A DNA stretch of 57,318 nt, from assembly GCA_900551455.1 (NCBI GenBank), contig URVV01000008.1, positions 1 to 57,318 on the forward strand. Reading direction: 5' to 3'. Positions within the stretch are counted from its first letter, which is position 1. Each line of letters starts with the position of its first letter. Origin of the DNA: an uncultured Mycoplasmatota bacterium. GTDB taxonomy: Bacteria; Bacillota_I; Bacilli_A; RF39; UBA660. Shown here piece by piece: positions 36,089 through 44,284 of the stretch. The position numbers were made by a program, and so were the translations under genes. The notes beneath the pieces were generated by a model, which was not told the origin of the DNA, did not search any database, and saw only the letters and a list, made by a program, of their open reading frames with translations.

Positions 36089-36763
36089 TTAATATACCAC
36101 TTTATTATCGTTAGTAGTATCTCCGTTTCCTTCAATTGGATGTATTTCTCCTAGATAAGTTGACTGGGGTTTTGTTATGCATTTAATGGCATCTTTAATT
36201 CGGGCTACATATTCACGGATATCTCTTTTTGCTTGATTTTGGTAGGTTCTTTTATTTGCTGGAATACCTAGGGCTTCTATATTTAGTTTGTTGGCAATAT
36301 ATAGGGCACGATATAAATGGTAATCTTGCGTTACAATAACTATTTTTTTGGCATTAAAGATTTTTTTTGCTCGGTAAATACTGTCATATGTTGATAATCC
36401 TGCGTGATCCATAAATATTTTGTCTGAAGGAATGCCATTTTCGATAAGGTAATTTTTCATCACTTTTACTTCATCATAATCTGTTTTGGAATGGTCACCA
36501 CTAACTAATATTTTTTTTGAAATACCCATATTATATAATTCTTTACCAGTTATTAGACGATCTTCTAGCATAGGACTGGGGCGATTATTTCTAATACCAG
36601 CTCCTAAAATAATAATACAATCAAAATTTGTGGTTTCTTCTTTAATGTTTTTAATGTTTATAATTTGCTTTTTTGTGGTTGCTATTACTATAATGTTAAT
36701 AATTACAGTAATAAGAAAAATTATGAAAGTTGATTTTAATATAAATATTATAATTTTTTTCAT
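36089..36763 (-). CDS. YdcF/SanA (ElyC) DUF218 membrane protein
   Basis: A 224-residue protein: one N-terminal membrane helix, then the DUF218 domain with CIIILGAGIRNNRPSPMLEDRL, KILVSGDHSKTDYDEVKVMKNYL, SDKIFMDHAGLSTYDSI and IVTQDYHLYRALYIA. SanA/ElyC proteins affect envelope barrier and peptidoglycan metabolism. The outer domain carries the conserved Asp/His residues of the family. ATG at 36763 after GGGAG. It has its own strong promoter and terminator. Confidence 0.88.
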   Translation of the reverse strand: MKKIIIFILKSTFIIFLITVIINIIVIATTKKQIINIKNIKEETTNFDCIIILGAGIRNNRPSPMLEDRLITGKELYNMGISKKILVSGDHSKTDYDEVKVMKNYLIENGIPSDKIFMDHAGLSTYDSIYRAKKIFNAKKIVIVTQDYHLYRALYIANKLNIEALGIPANKRTYQNQAKRDIREYVARIKDAIKCITKPQSTYLGEIHPIEGNGDTTNDNKVVY

Positions 36764-36810
36764 ATTAAACGCTCCCTTCATAACTTTATTATGTAGTTCA
36801 TATAGGTATG

Positions 36811-36840
36811 ATTATATCATAATAGTATTCTTTTTGTCAA
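36811..36840 (-). promoter_or_regulatory. promoter of the ydcF/sanA-like gene
   Basis: TTGACA (36835-36840), 18-base spacer, TATAAT (36811-36816), both perfect on the minus strand. Confidence 0.9.
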
Positions 36841-36888
36841 ATTCTTTTTTTCATACAATTGTTTGTATTTGTAGGAATAGTTTTAAAG

Positions 36889-36912
36889 AAAAAAACACAA
36901 CCACTTGTGTCT
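36889..36912 (-). terminator. terminator after the LysM amidase-like gene
   Basis: ACACAA/TTGTGT hairpin with a GTGG loop and a seven-T run on the minus strand. Confidence 0.83.
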
Positions 36913-36916
36913 TTTC

Positions 36917-36933
36917 TGTCACATATAGTGACA
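36917..36933. repeat. inverted repeat TGTCAC-N5-GTGACA
   Basis: Perfect six-base arms with a five-base centre, between the LysM gene and its terminator. Could be an operator, or a second RNA hairpin before the terminator. The function is not shown by context. Confidence 0.5.
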
Positions 36934-36965
36934 CTATATATTATGTTAATTTTATTTTTTTATAA

Positions 36966-37946
36966 CTATCGGGGAATTTTTAATTCTTTATTTATGCTTA
37001 AAATGTTACTGGTTAAATTATTTAGTTTTTTTATTTCTTCAACGGTAGTATTATTTTTTTTAGCTATTTGGTATAGGGAATCACCTTTTTTTACTTTATA
37101 AATTATATATGACTCTTTTGATTTTGGAACTTTTAATTCTTGGTTTATTTGTAAGGTGTCTGATTTTAGATTATTCATTTCTTTTAACTTAGTTACGGTA
37201 ATATCATAATTTTTGGCAATCTTATATAGGGAATCACCTTTTTTTACTATATATATGTCGTAGTCTTCTGTTATTTGTTTTGGTGGAGTAGTTACTTTTT
37301 TTTCGGGAATTTTTAATACTTGGTTTATTTTTAGATCATTAGTTTTTAAATTGTTTAGTTTTTTTATTTCTTCAACTGTAGTTTGATATTTTTTAGCTAT
37401 TTGATAAAGTGAGTCGCCTTTTTTTACGGTATAAGTATTTTTTTTACCAAGATAGGCATATATAGCATCAGCAATGACTTCGGTGGTTTTTTGGTAATTT
37501 GAGGGGTTGTTATATTCAATTATAATGGTTTCATTTGGTTTAGTATTTCTTATAATACTGTAGTAGTCTAACATTGTATCTTGTGGTAATCTTCGTTGAA
37601 AATATTTGTTTACGTTTATGTCGTTGGTTTCTAAGTAGTTACTTAAAATACTGGCAAGGCTGTCGCTATTTCTTAGGGGATAAATAATATTAAATGAACT
37701 ATCTTCAGAAATTCTATTTTGAATAATTATATCATTATTATTTTTTATTTCATTTATAATACTGATACGTTCGTCGTCAGTTAATGAGACATCTGTGGTT
37801 CTTACTAGTTCAGCATCTATCCCCTTTTTTTCAAGATTTTCTTGAAGGGACTTTGATAGTGCGAGGAGAATATTTTTTTCATATTGTCCTTCAATATTAT
37901 TACCAGTATCTTTACCACCTCGATAGGGGTCAATAATAATTTTCAT
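36966..37946 (-). CDS. degenerate N-acetylmuramoyl-L-alanine amidase-like domain with three LysM repeats
   Basis: A 326-residue protein without signal peptide. Residues 1-170 match the Amidase_3 layout, but the first zinc ligand motif DPGHGG reads DPYRGG (Arg9), and the second His (ISIH..N block) is replaced around IQNRIS (77-78). The Glu in EK (23) and the late Glu in IIIEYNNPSN are kept. So it likely binds glycan but does not cleave. Three LysM domains follow (about 172-214, 231-274, 283-325), each with YxVKKGDSLYxIAK and NNL. A spore or wall scaffold is plausible. Confidence 0.85.
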   Translation of the reverse strand: MKIIIDPYRGGKDTGNNIEGQYEKNILLALSKSLQENLEKKGIDAELVRTTDVSLTDDERISIINEIKNNNDIIIQNRISEDSSFNIIYPLRNSDSLASILSNYLETNDINVNKYFQRRLPQDTMLDYYSIIRNTKPNETIIIEYNNPSNYQKTTEVIADAIYAYLGKKNTYTVKKGDSLYQIAKKYQTTVEEIKKLNNLKTNDLKINQVLKIPEKKVTTPPKQITEDYDIYIVKKGDSLYKIAKNYDITVTKLKEMNNLKSDTLQINQELKVPKSKESYIIYKVKKGDSLYQIAKKNNTTVEEIKKLNNLTSNILSINKELKIPR

Positions 37947-38008
37947 TTATGTCACCTAGTAAATTATATTTTTTTGTAGAAAAAAAATAACTCATTTTAG
38001 TATTACAG

Positions 38009-38054
38009 TTAATTAAACCTCATTTCTTATAATCAAGAAACGAGGTTTAATTAA
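38009..38054. repeat. long hairpin between the SipW-type gene and the LysM gene
   Basis: TTAATTAAACCTC/GAGGTTTAATTAA with a longer inner stem (TTTCTT/AAGAAA). It lies 34 bases past the stop of the gene at 38088. A strong T run is lacking, so it is a weak terminator or an mRNA-stabilising structure. Confidence 0.55.
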
Positions 38055-38087
38055 CAAATGGTTATTTTAGTTTTTAGGTTAAGACCA

Positions 38088-38654
38088 TTACTGAAGATTT
38101 GCTTGGTAGTTTTCACTTCTGGCGCTAATATATCCAGTAAAGCTTCCTCCTACTACTTCATTTCCGGTTTTTTTACCATCTATCCATAAATATATAGTGA
38201 ATGTAGTATTTGTTTTAGATAATTGGTAATCTTTAACTATTTCTATTACGTTATTTGGGCTGTTAGCACTTTTATCTTTAAAATTTCCACTGTCAGTGTA
38301 TACTGGGGTGGAATTGCCATCTAAATATCCATACACTTCCCAGATAAATCCTTCTACGGCAACTTTTTCTATTTTTTGAATATTTAGAAATAGTGAGGCT
38401 TTAGCAGGAACGCTGTTTTCGCCGAGGCTTATATTTACGGTGGCACTTTGACCTTCTATTCTACTATTGGTAACATTTATTGGACCGTCAATTGATGATT
38501 GACCAGTATAGTTTACTGTTAATTCGCTACCACTAGCACTCAGCATATTTTTTTTAGTAGAAATGCTAGCGGTATAAAAGGCATATGTTGAACCGGCAAC
38601 GGTAATTCCAAAGATGATGATTGCGATAATGGTAATTATTGTTTGGCGCTTCAT
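38088..38654 (-). CDS. secreted protein with SipW-type leader (paralogue 1)
   Basis: A 188-residue protein: an N-terminal hydrophobic segment that ends AGSTYAFYTAS, the G-x-T-Y-A-(F/Y)-x-(T/S) pattern of SipW-cognate leaders (TasA/CalY type), then a beta-rich Ser/Asn/Gly domain and a C-terminal block TFTIYLWIDGKKTGNEV...GSFTGYISA. The W-(I/L)-(D/E/S) block with a Gly-Tyr-Ile-Ser-Ala ending recurs in the three other paralogues. No LPXTG motif. Possibly a filament or surface protein. It follows the next gene by 13 bases. Confidence 0.72.
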   Translation of the reverse strand: MKRQTIITIIAIIIFGITVAGSTYAFYTASISTKKNMLSASGSELTVNYTGQSSIDGPINVTNSRIEGQSATVNISLGENSVPAKASLFLNIQKIEKVAVEGFIWEVYGYLDGNSTPVYTDSGNFKDKSANSPNNVIEIVKDYQLSKTNTTFTIYLWIDGKKTGNEVVGGSFTGYISARSENYQANLQ

Positions 38655-38667
38655 AAAAACCTTCTTT

Positions 38668-39234
38668 CTATCTTTTTACTGCACTGTTAACATTAATTCT
38701 GGCATTAAATCCTTTATTCATTAGATAGTTTTGATTTGTGCCATCATCACTTAGCCAGATATATAATTCATAGGTATATGTTTGAGGATAGCCAATTGGA
38801 TTAATGATCGTCATTGGCATTAATTTGATACTGGTAACATTTAAATCAGCAAAATTTCCATTAGCTATAACTACTCCCTCCTGAAGTAGTTCATATTTAT
38901 AGTTAGCTATTTTTAATTCTTCTGACATTGAAATATTAACAAGTGATATTTCAATACCAACTTGATACTCTTTAAGATTTTCACCAATGGTTATATTAAA
39001 ACTATTTTTATTAGCATAATTATAGCGATCTGTGTCTAATATTGGCATTGTTTGAGTTGAACTTATGTACTCTGTTTGGGAAAAGATTACTGTTGGATTT
39101 TCTTTAATTGTGCTACCGCCAATGGTACTTTGTGCATTTTCATAGGCATACCAACCATAGCTTACTCCCATCATTATACTCATTAAAACAATTATGGTAA
39201 TACTTAGAACAATTATCATTTTTTTAAATTCCAT
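38668..39234 (-). CDS. secreted protein with SipW-type leader (paralogue 2)
   Basis: A 188-residue protein with the leader ending MMGVSYGWYAYENA and a beta-rich body with ELYIWLSDDGTNQ...KGFNARINVNSAV at the end. Equal in length to the gene just downstream and clearly of the same family, with diverged sequence. Contains IGENLKEYQVGIEISLVN. Operon with 38088. Confidence 0.7.
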   Translation of the reverse strand: MEFKKMIIVLSITIIVLMSIMMGVSYGWYAYENAQSTIGGSTIKENPTVIFSQTEYISSTQTMPILDTDRYNYANKNSFNITIGENLKEYQVGIEISLVNISMSEELKIANYKYELLQEGVVIANGNFADLNVTSIKLMPMTIINPIGYPQTYTYELYIWLSDDGTNQNYLMNKGFNARINVNSAVKR

Positions 39235-39337
39235 TGTATCACCCTCTTTAGCTACTCTCTATGTTAATAATATATCATATTTTTTAAATATTATCAATAT
39301 TAATTGACATCTATTTTTCATATTTACGGTCTTTAAT

Positions 39338-39363
39338 AAAAAGAACCTTTTTGGTTCTTTATT
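39338..39363 (-). terminator. terminator after gap
   Basis: AATAAAGAACC/GGTTCTTTTTATT hairpin with a five-A loop; the 5' arm includes the gap stop codon. A-T symmetry allows bidirectional use. Confidence 0.85.
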
Positions 39364-40354
39364 ACATTTTTTGAAGGGTTCTTACCATTTGATAAGAATA
39401 ACCCATTTCGTTGTCATACCAAGCAACAATATGAACTAATTGTTTTCCGTCAACTTCTAAAACATTTGTTAGGTTAGAATCAATAGTAGCACCACAGGTT
39501 GAAGAAATAATATCAGATGATACAATTGGATCTTCAGTGTAGTGTAAGGTTTCATTGATGTTGTTTTTAAATGTTTGGTTAATTTCTTCTTTAGTTACTT
39601 TTCTTGATAATTCAACGACTAAGTCAATTAATGAACCATCAGATATTGGAACTCTTATGGCTGAACCTAGAATTTTTCCTTCAAGATTTGGAAGAACCTT
39701 GCCAATTGCTTTGGCAGCTCCTGTTGAGGTTGGTACCATATTCATAGCGCAAGCACGTCCTCTTCTTTCAATAATTCCTTTTTTATGTGAAACATCTAGA
39801 GTAGCCTGATCGTTTGTATAAGCGTGAATTGTTGTCATATTACCTTTTATTATACCAAACTCGTCATCTAATACTTTTAGTACTGGAGCTAGGCAATTGG
39901 TTGTGCAAGAGGCAGCGGAAACAATGATATCATTGTCATTTAAAATTTGATCATTTACATTATAAACAATTGTTTTCATTTCGCCTTTTCCAGGAGCTGA
40001 TATTAAAACTTTTTTAGCTCCAGAGTTGATATGTGCTAGGGCTTTTTCATAACTAGTAAATTTTCCAGTACATTCTAATACTGTATCTATCCCTAATTCT
40101 TTCCAAGGTAAATTTACTGGGTCCATTTCCTTATATACTTTTATCTTCTTATCATTTACATAAATATTTTCTTCATCAAATGTTATTTTTTCTTTATATC
40201 CACGATGATTAGTGTCATATTTTAATAAATATGCTAATTCTTCTGGAGTGGATAAATCATTGATAGCTATCACTTCCATATCTTCTAGGGATGTGATAAT
40301 TCTAAAAACTAAACGGCCAATGCGGCCAAAACCATTAATTGCAATTCTTTTCAT
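39362..40354 (-). CDS. gap: glyceraldehyde-3-phosphate dehydrogenase
   Basis: A 330-residue GAPDH of glycolysis. N-terminal NAD fold INGFGRIGRLVFRI, Asp33 in IND typical for NAD use, active-site Cys150 in SAASCTTNC, and WYDNEMGYS at the C-terminus. The SD is AAAAGGAG. It lies oddly inside the SipW-type/pilus cluster, directly after the 158-residue related protein by 11 bases, so it may share its transcript. Confidence 0.97.
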   Translation of the reverse strand: MKRIAINGFGRIGRLVFRIITSLEDMEVIAINDLSTPEELAYLLKYDTNHRGYKEKITFDEENIYVNDKKIKVYKEMDPVNLPWKELGIDTVLECTGKFTSYEKALAHINSGAKKVLISAPGKGEMKTIVYNVNDQILNDNDIIVSAASCTTNCLAPVLKVLDDEFGIIKGNMTTIHAYTNDQATLDVSHKKGIIERRGRACAMNMVPTSTGAAKAIGKVLPNLEGKILGSAIRVPISDGSLIDLVVELSRKVTKEEINQTFKNNINETLHYTEDPIVSSDIISSTCGATIDSNLTNVLEVDGKQLVHIVAWYDNEMGYSYQMVRTLQKM

Positions 40355-40365
40355 TTTTTCTCCTT

Positions 40366-40842
40366 TTATTTAATTAATATTTCTCCGTCTTTTACTAAGT
40401 CTTCAATATTTCCTTTTTCAAATCCTACTAAAGCACCTATAACCAGTTCAACTTGTTCTTCTGAGTTATTTACTACTTTTATAGAGATGTTTCTAGATTG
40501 GTTTGGTTTAATAGTATTTTGTAGTAAATCTAATGAGTCTTCGGCTAGTGATAAGGTAAGTCCTTGGGGGGATCTAGTAGGCTTTTCTACATAATAATAC
40601 ATTCCATATTTTACTGTAGATTGATAGGGATTATTTAGGGCTATATCAACATACTTTTCCTCTTTTGGGGAAATGCTTAAGATTTTATTGGAATTTTCTT
40701 TGATTGAATATATTAAATTATAGTCAGCATTTGAATCTTCTAATTTTTTAGCTTCTTCATCAATAGCAAAAGTTGTATATAGTGAAACGATTCCAATTGA
40801 TAACATAATTAGTAAAATTATAAAAATTGTTTTTTTGCTCAT
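40366..40842 (-). CDS. small secreted beta-sandwich protein related to the SipW-type set
   Basis: A 158-residue protein: hydrophobic leader ending IVSLYTTFAIDEEA, less canonical than the four paralogues, then a beta-rich domain (NPYQSTVKYGMYYYVEKP, IKPNQSRNISIKVVNNSEEQVELVIGALVGFEKG). The last part resembles a small immunoglobulin-type sandwich. Unknown function; 20 bases downstream of the prepilin peptidase gene, so likely linked to that system. Confidence 0.6.
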   Translation of the reverse strand: MSKKTIFIILLIMLSIGIVSLYTTFAIDEEAKKLEDSNADYNLIYSIKENSNKILSISPKEEKYVDIALNNPYQSTVKYGMYYYVEKPTRSPQGLTLSLAEDSLDLLQNTIKPNQSRNISIKVVNNSEEQVELVIGALVGFEKGNIEDLVKDGEILIK

Positions 40843-40862
40843 TTTATACCTCTTTTCTCTTT

Positions 40863-41627
40863 TTATTTGATAATAAATTTTAAGACTTCTTCAAAGGTTA
40901 ATCCCCAAATATATAAAATAATTGCAGCCATACTTAGGAATGGACCAAAGGGAATAATATTATCTTTTTTGAAAATTAATAAAGCAAGAGCTATAGGAAA
41001 TGCGATGAAGGTGGCAAAGAATATATTGCATACGGACATTGGATATCCTATTACTAAGCCAACTAAAAACATTAATTTAATATCTCCACCGCCTAGTGAT
41101 TCTTGTTTGAAAATAAGGTCTCCTAGTTTTTTTATTAGTAGCATAGTAATAAATGCCCCTACTCCTGATAAAACACATAGTGAAGATTTGTACAGCCCTA
41201 TATCAAATATATCCACTATTATTATGGCGGTAATGGCAAAGATTAATACTTCATCTAAAATTATCATATATTCAATGTCACTGATGATGATAGTAATTAG
41301 GCTTGAGACAAATATTAAGGCGGTAATTAATTTTAGTTCAAAGCCAAAGACGTGATAGCACACGGCAAATAAAACTCCGGTACATATTTCCATTAGTAAA
41401 TAACTTATTGGTAGTTTATTTTGACATTTTCGGCATTTTCCTTTTTGTAATAAATAAGATATGATAGGAATCAATTCATACCATTTTAATATATGTCCAC
41501 ATTTTTCACAGTGTGATGATGGTCTTATTATGGATTCACCTTTTGATAATCTGGTGGCCAGGGCATGGTAGAATGAACCCATAATGCTACCAAATATAAA
41601 AAATATTGTTAAATATATATACTCCAT
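40863..41627 (-). CDS. comC: prepilin peptidase (ComC/PilD type)
   Basis: A 254-residue membrane aspartic peptidase that cuts and methylates type IV-like prepilins. It has the two Cys-x2-Cys pairs of the N-terminal loop (CEKC, CRKC), the first catalytic Asp in ISDIEYMIILDEV and the second in the GGGDIKLM motif. Nine bases after the PilC-like gene, so one operon. It serves competence pseudopilus assembly in Firmicutes; the comEA-comEC genes at 51837-54565 support that. Confidence 0.92.
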   Translation of the reverse strand: MEYIYLTIFFIFGSIMGSFYHALATRLSKGESIIRPSSHCEKCGHILKWYELIPIISYLLQKGKCRKCQNKLPISYLLMEICTGVLFAVCYHVFGFELKLITALIFVSSLITIIISDIEYMIILDEVLIFAITAIIIVDIFDIGLYKSSLCVLSGVGAFITMLLIKKLGDLIFKQESLGGGDIKLMFLVGLVIGYPMSVCNIFFATFIAFPIALALLIFKKDNIIPFGPFLSMAAIILYIWGLTFEEVLKFIIK

Positions 41628-41636
41628 ATGGTCTCC

Positions 41637-43013
41637 TTATATTATTGTTTTATAGATATCAAACATAGGTACTACTACTGCAAGAAGGACTACACCTACA
41701 ATAATTGCTAAGAGAATTATCATAATTGGTTCGATTAGACTTTTTAATCTGGTGATAATGTTGGTTTGTTCCTCTTGATAAAAGGCTGAGACGTGTTCCA
41801 TCATTTCACCTAGTTTTCCTGTTTTTTCACCGGTTACAAGCATTTCATAAGCGGTTTCAGGGAAAGCCCAATGGCCTTTAAAAGCAACTGATACACCATT
41901 TCCTTTACTAAGATTAATAATAGCATCATTGATTATTTTTTTATATATTTCATTTTCAGTAATAACACTTAATATGTCCATACTATCTGTAATAAATACG
42001 TCATGTTTAATAAGGGTGGAAAATGTACTGGTAAAAGTAACTAATTGATTATATTTAATTATTTCTTTTACTACTGGAATATGCATTAGAATCCATTGAA
42101 AACCATATTTTATTTTTGATGATGATTTATACAATAGAGCAATAGTTATACTTACTATAGCGATGGTACCTACTATATAGTACCAATTATTTATTGTAAA
42201 TTCACTAACATTCATAATTATTTTGGTCACTGTGGGAAGTGTTGAACCGGCATCTTGGTACATTGAGGTAAATGATGGAACAACGTAAGTAATGACAAAT
42301 GTTAGAACTGCTATAGCAAATACTAATAATACTGAGGGATAAATCATCGCATTAATTATTTGTTTTCTGTTTGAATCTTGTCTTTTATAATATGTTGCCA
42401 TATCATCTAGAACTCCAGTTAAATCTCCGGTCATTTCAGAGGTTTTTAACATATTTATTAGCATTTTAGGAAATACTTTTCCTTGTTTTTCTAGGCATTG
42501 ACTAAATGATAGTCCCCTATTCAAATCAAACACTATTTTTTTGTAGAGCATACTGATATTTTTCTTTTTACTTTGCCTACTTAAAATTTCCATTGAGTCT
42601 AGTAAAGGAATACCAGATTTTACATAGGTAGATAATTGTGTTAGGAAAAAGTTTAAATCTTTTGAAGACATTCTTCTTGATGCATAGGCGTTAGCTAATC
42701 CTAATGAAGTTGATAGTTTGTCTTCTTCTATGGAAATAATTTCATATCCTTTATTTAATAGAAAAGATTCAACATCTACTTTGGCATCAGCATCAAAATA
42801 GCTACTTATAATTTTACCAGTATTGTCTTTTACTTTGTATTTAAATCTTTTTAATTTGATATTCTTTTTTAGTCCATTATTGTTATTAGAGAACTCTTTT
42901 TTTATTTCGCTAATACTTTTTTGAGGCATTACTGGGTGGTTATTTAAATCATTTTGCATATTGTTGTGTGTAATACTGTTATTTATTCCTTGCATATTTT
43001 TTCCATTATTCAT
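41637..43013 (-). CDS. comGB: type II secretion/pilus assembly membrane protein PilC/ComGB
   Basis: A 458-residue GspF-family inner-membrane platform protein. After a ~60-residue N-terminal low-complexity extension there is a cytoplasmic region (KFKYKVKDNTGKIISSYFDAD) and two copies of the T2SSF domain, each ending in a membrane helix; QLSTYVKSGIPLLDSMEIL and TFSTLIKHDVFITDSMDIL are the paired blocks. The assembly ATPase and pilins are not in the window. ATG at 43013 with GGTGAT upstream. Confidence 0.9.
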   Translation of the reverse strand: MNNGKNMQGINNSITHNNMQNDLNNHPVMPQKSISEIKKEFSNNNNGLKKNIKLKRFKYKVKDNTGKIISSYFDADAKVDVESFLLNKGYEIISIEEDKLSTSLGLANAYASRRMSSKDLNFFLTQLSTYVKSGIPLLDSMEILSRQSKKKNISMLYKKIVFDLNRGLSFSQCLEKQGKVFPKMLINMLKTSEMTGDLTGVLDDMATYYKRQDSNRKQIINAMIYPSVLLVFAIAVLTFVITYVVPSFTSMYQDAGSTLPTVTKIIMNVSEFTINNWYYIVGTIAIVSITIALLYKSSSKIKYGFQWILMHIPVVKEIIKYNQLVTFTSTFSTLIKHDVFITDSMDILSVITENEIYKKIINDAIINLSKGNGVSVAFKGHWAFPETAYEMLVTGEKTGKLGEMMEHVSAFYQEEQTNIITRLKSLIEPIMIILLAIIVGVVLLAVVVPMFDIYKTII

Positions 43014-43121
43014 ATTATCACCATTTTATTTTTATCTATATTTTAATTGTATCACAAATAATGGTTTTTTTAAAACTTTTTTTAAAATTTTACATATATT
43101 ATGTTAGGAAGGAATACGAAT

Positions 43122-43589
43122 ATGAACCCAGGAAGATTTTTTATGCCCGGGATGGGCTTTGGAGCAATTCCTAGTATGGGAATGAATATGGCACCGGCTT
43201 TTAGAATGGGTAGTTCTATACCGGCGATGAATGGTTTAGGAATGGTGCCTAAAAGTTCGGGAATATTTGGTAAAATTGGAAGTGGACTTAAGGCATTTAA
43301 TTGGAGTGGTTTATTGACCGGAGCTAATAAAACTTTAAATGTTGTTAATCAGACAATTCCACTTATTAGGCAAGCTAAGCCGATGGTAAATAATATGAGA
43401 TCAATGTTTAAGTTAGCTAAAGCTTTTGGTAATGAAACAGTCTCTAGAGGTAATAGGAGTAACAGTAATAGTAATAGTAATGCAAGAAATAGTGTTACGG
43501 AGAAGAAAGAAATTAAAGATGATGTGGTTAATAATAATTATGATAACAGAGATTCTTCTAATAGTAATTATCCAATTTTTTTCATTTAA
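43122..43589 (+). CDS. yqfQ: VrrA/YqfQ-like spore coat protein
   Basis: A 155-residue protein: Met/Gly/Pro-rich N-terminus (GRFFMPGMGFGAIPSMG), then the core NWSGLLTGANKTLNVVNQTIPLIRQAKPMVNNMRSMFKLAKAF, the hallmark of the VrrA/YqfQ family, and an Asn/Ser-rich tail. YqfQ is a coat-associated protein in Bacillus. ATG at 43122 after AGGAAGG; the in-frame ATG at 43101 lies before that site. It is on the plus strand, opposite the surface cluster. Confidence 0.75.
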   Translation: MNPGRFFMPGMGFGAIPSMGMNMAPAFRMGSSIPAMNGLGMVPKSSGIFGKIGSGLKAFNWSGLLTGANKTLNVVNQTIPLIRQAKPMVNNMRSMFKLAKAFGNETVSRGNRSNSNSNSNARNSVTEKKEIKDDVVNNNYDNRDSSNSNYPIFFI

Positions 43590-43620
43590 AAAGAATTTCA
43601 AAAAGTTGAAATTCTTTTTT
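43588..43620. terminator. bidirectional terminator between yqfQ and the SipW-type gene
   Basis: AAAAAGAATTTCA/TTGAAATTCTTTTT hairpin between two convergent genes; A and T tracts on both sides. Confidence 0.87.
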
Positions 43621-43623
43621 ATT

Positions 43624-44265
43624 TTAACTAGTTGCGTTTGTCATTGATCCTTGCCAATCAAGTTTTAATGTTAACTCTTGTAATGGATCTGTTACTGTTG
43701 TACCTACTGTAGTAGTACCTGTGTATCCTGAATCTATCCAAATAAATAATTTGTAATATGATGTTGTTGTGGCATTGGCTTTGGCATTGCCAATAGCTGT
43801 GTATAATGGGATTACTGAACCAGTGCTATAGTTTTCGAATGTTCCTTGAGATGATGGTGAACTGCAAGTAGTTGAAGCATAAGCACTTGTTCCAGGTATT
43901 TTAACAATTGCCCATTTTATTGATTGCTTTTCTGTTGTAGTAAGTGTTCTTCCAGTTACTGGAGTTAAGTCAGTTACTTTTAATTGTAGAATTTCGTTCA
44001 TATCAGTTCCAGTATCATTTTTTGAAGTTACAGTAATTTGTCTTTGAATAGCATATGTTCCATTAGTACAAGCAGCTGGAGCTAATGATTTACTTGTAAT
44101 ATTGCCACCACCATCGATAGTAATTGAACCACCTTGTACTGTAAAGGTAACAGAGGTGTTAGTTGATGATCTCCAAGTCCAGTATGCGAATGTGGCTCCA
44201 CCTACTAAGACGATTATTAAGGTAACTGCAATAATAGCCATTAATAATTTTTCTTTACTTTTCAT
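43624..44265 (-). CDS. secreted protein with SipW-type leader (paralogue 3)
   Basis: A 213-residue protein with leader LVGGATFAYWTWRSS and a Thr/Ser/Gly-rich beta body (TVQGGSITIDGGGNITSKS), ending in SYYKLFIWIDSGYTGTTTVG and LKLDWQGSMTNATS. Base and residue use (Thr, Ala, Gly) is richer than in the average neighbour, as in abundant surface proteins. The gene is 19 bases after the next paralogue and has SD AAAGGAAAAT. Confidence 0.72.
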   Translation of the reverse strand: MKSKEKLLMAIIAVTLIIVLVGGATFAYWTWRSSTNTSVTFTVQGGSITIDGGGNITSKSLAPAACTNGTYAIQRQITVTSKNDTGTDMNEILQLKVTDLTPVTGRTLTTTEKQSIKWAIVKIPGTSAYASTTCSSPSSQGTFENYSTGSVIPLYTAIGNAKANATTTSYYKLFIWIDSGYTGTTTVGTTVTDPLQELTLKLDWQGSMTNATS

Positions 44266-44284
44266 TTTTATTTTCCTTTCTTAA

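Noticed and set aside
35938..36135. 65-residue frame downstream of the ydcF-like gene
   Set aside because: It runs across the terminator at 36041-36081 and overlaps the 3' end of the ydcF-like gene; low-complexity, no SD.
37000..37440. DNA-level repeats in the LysM region
   Set aside because: They are explained by the three LysM domains of one gene rather than by an independent repeat element.
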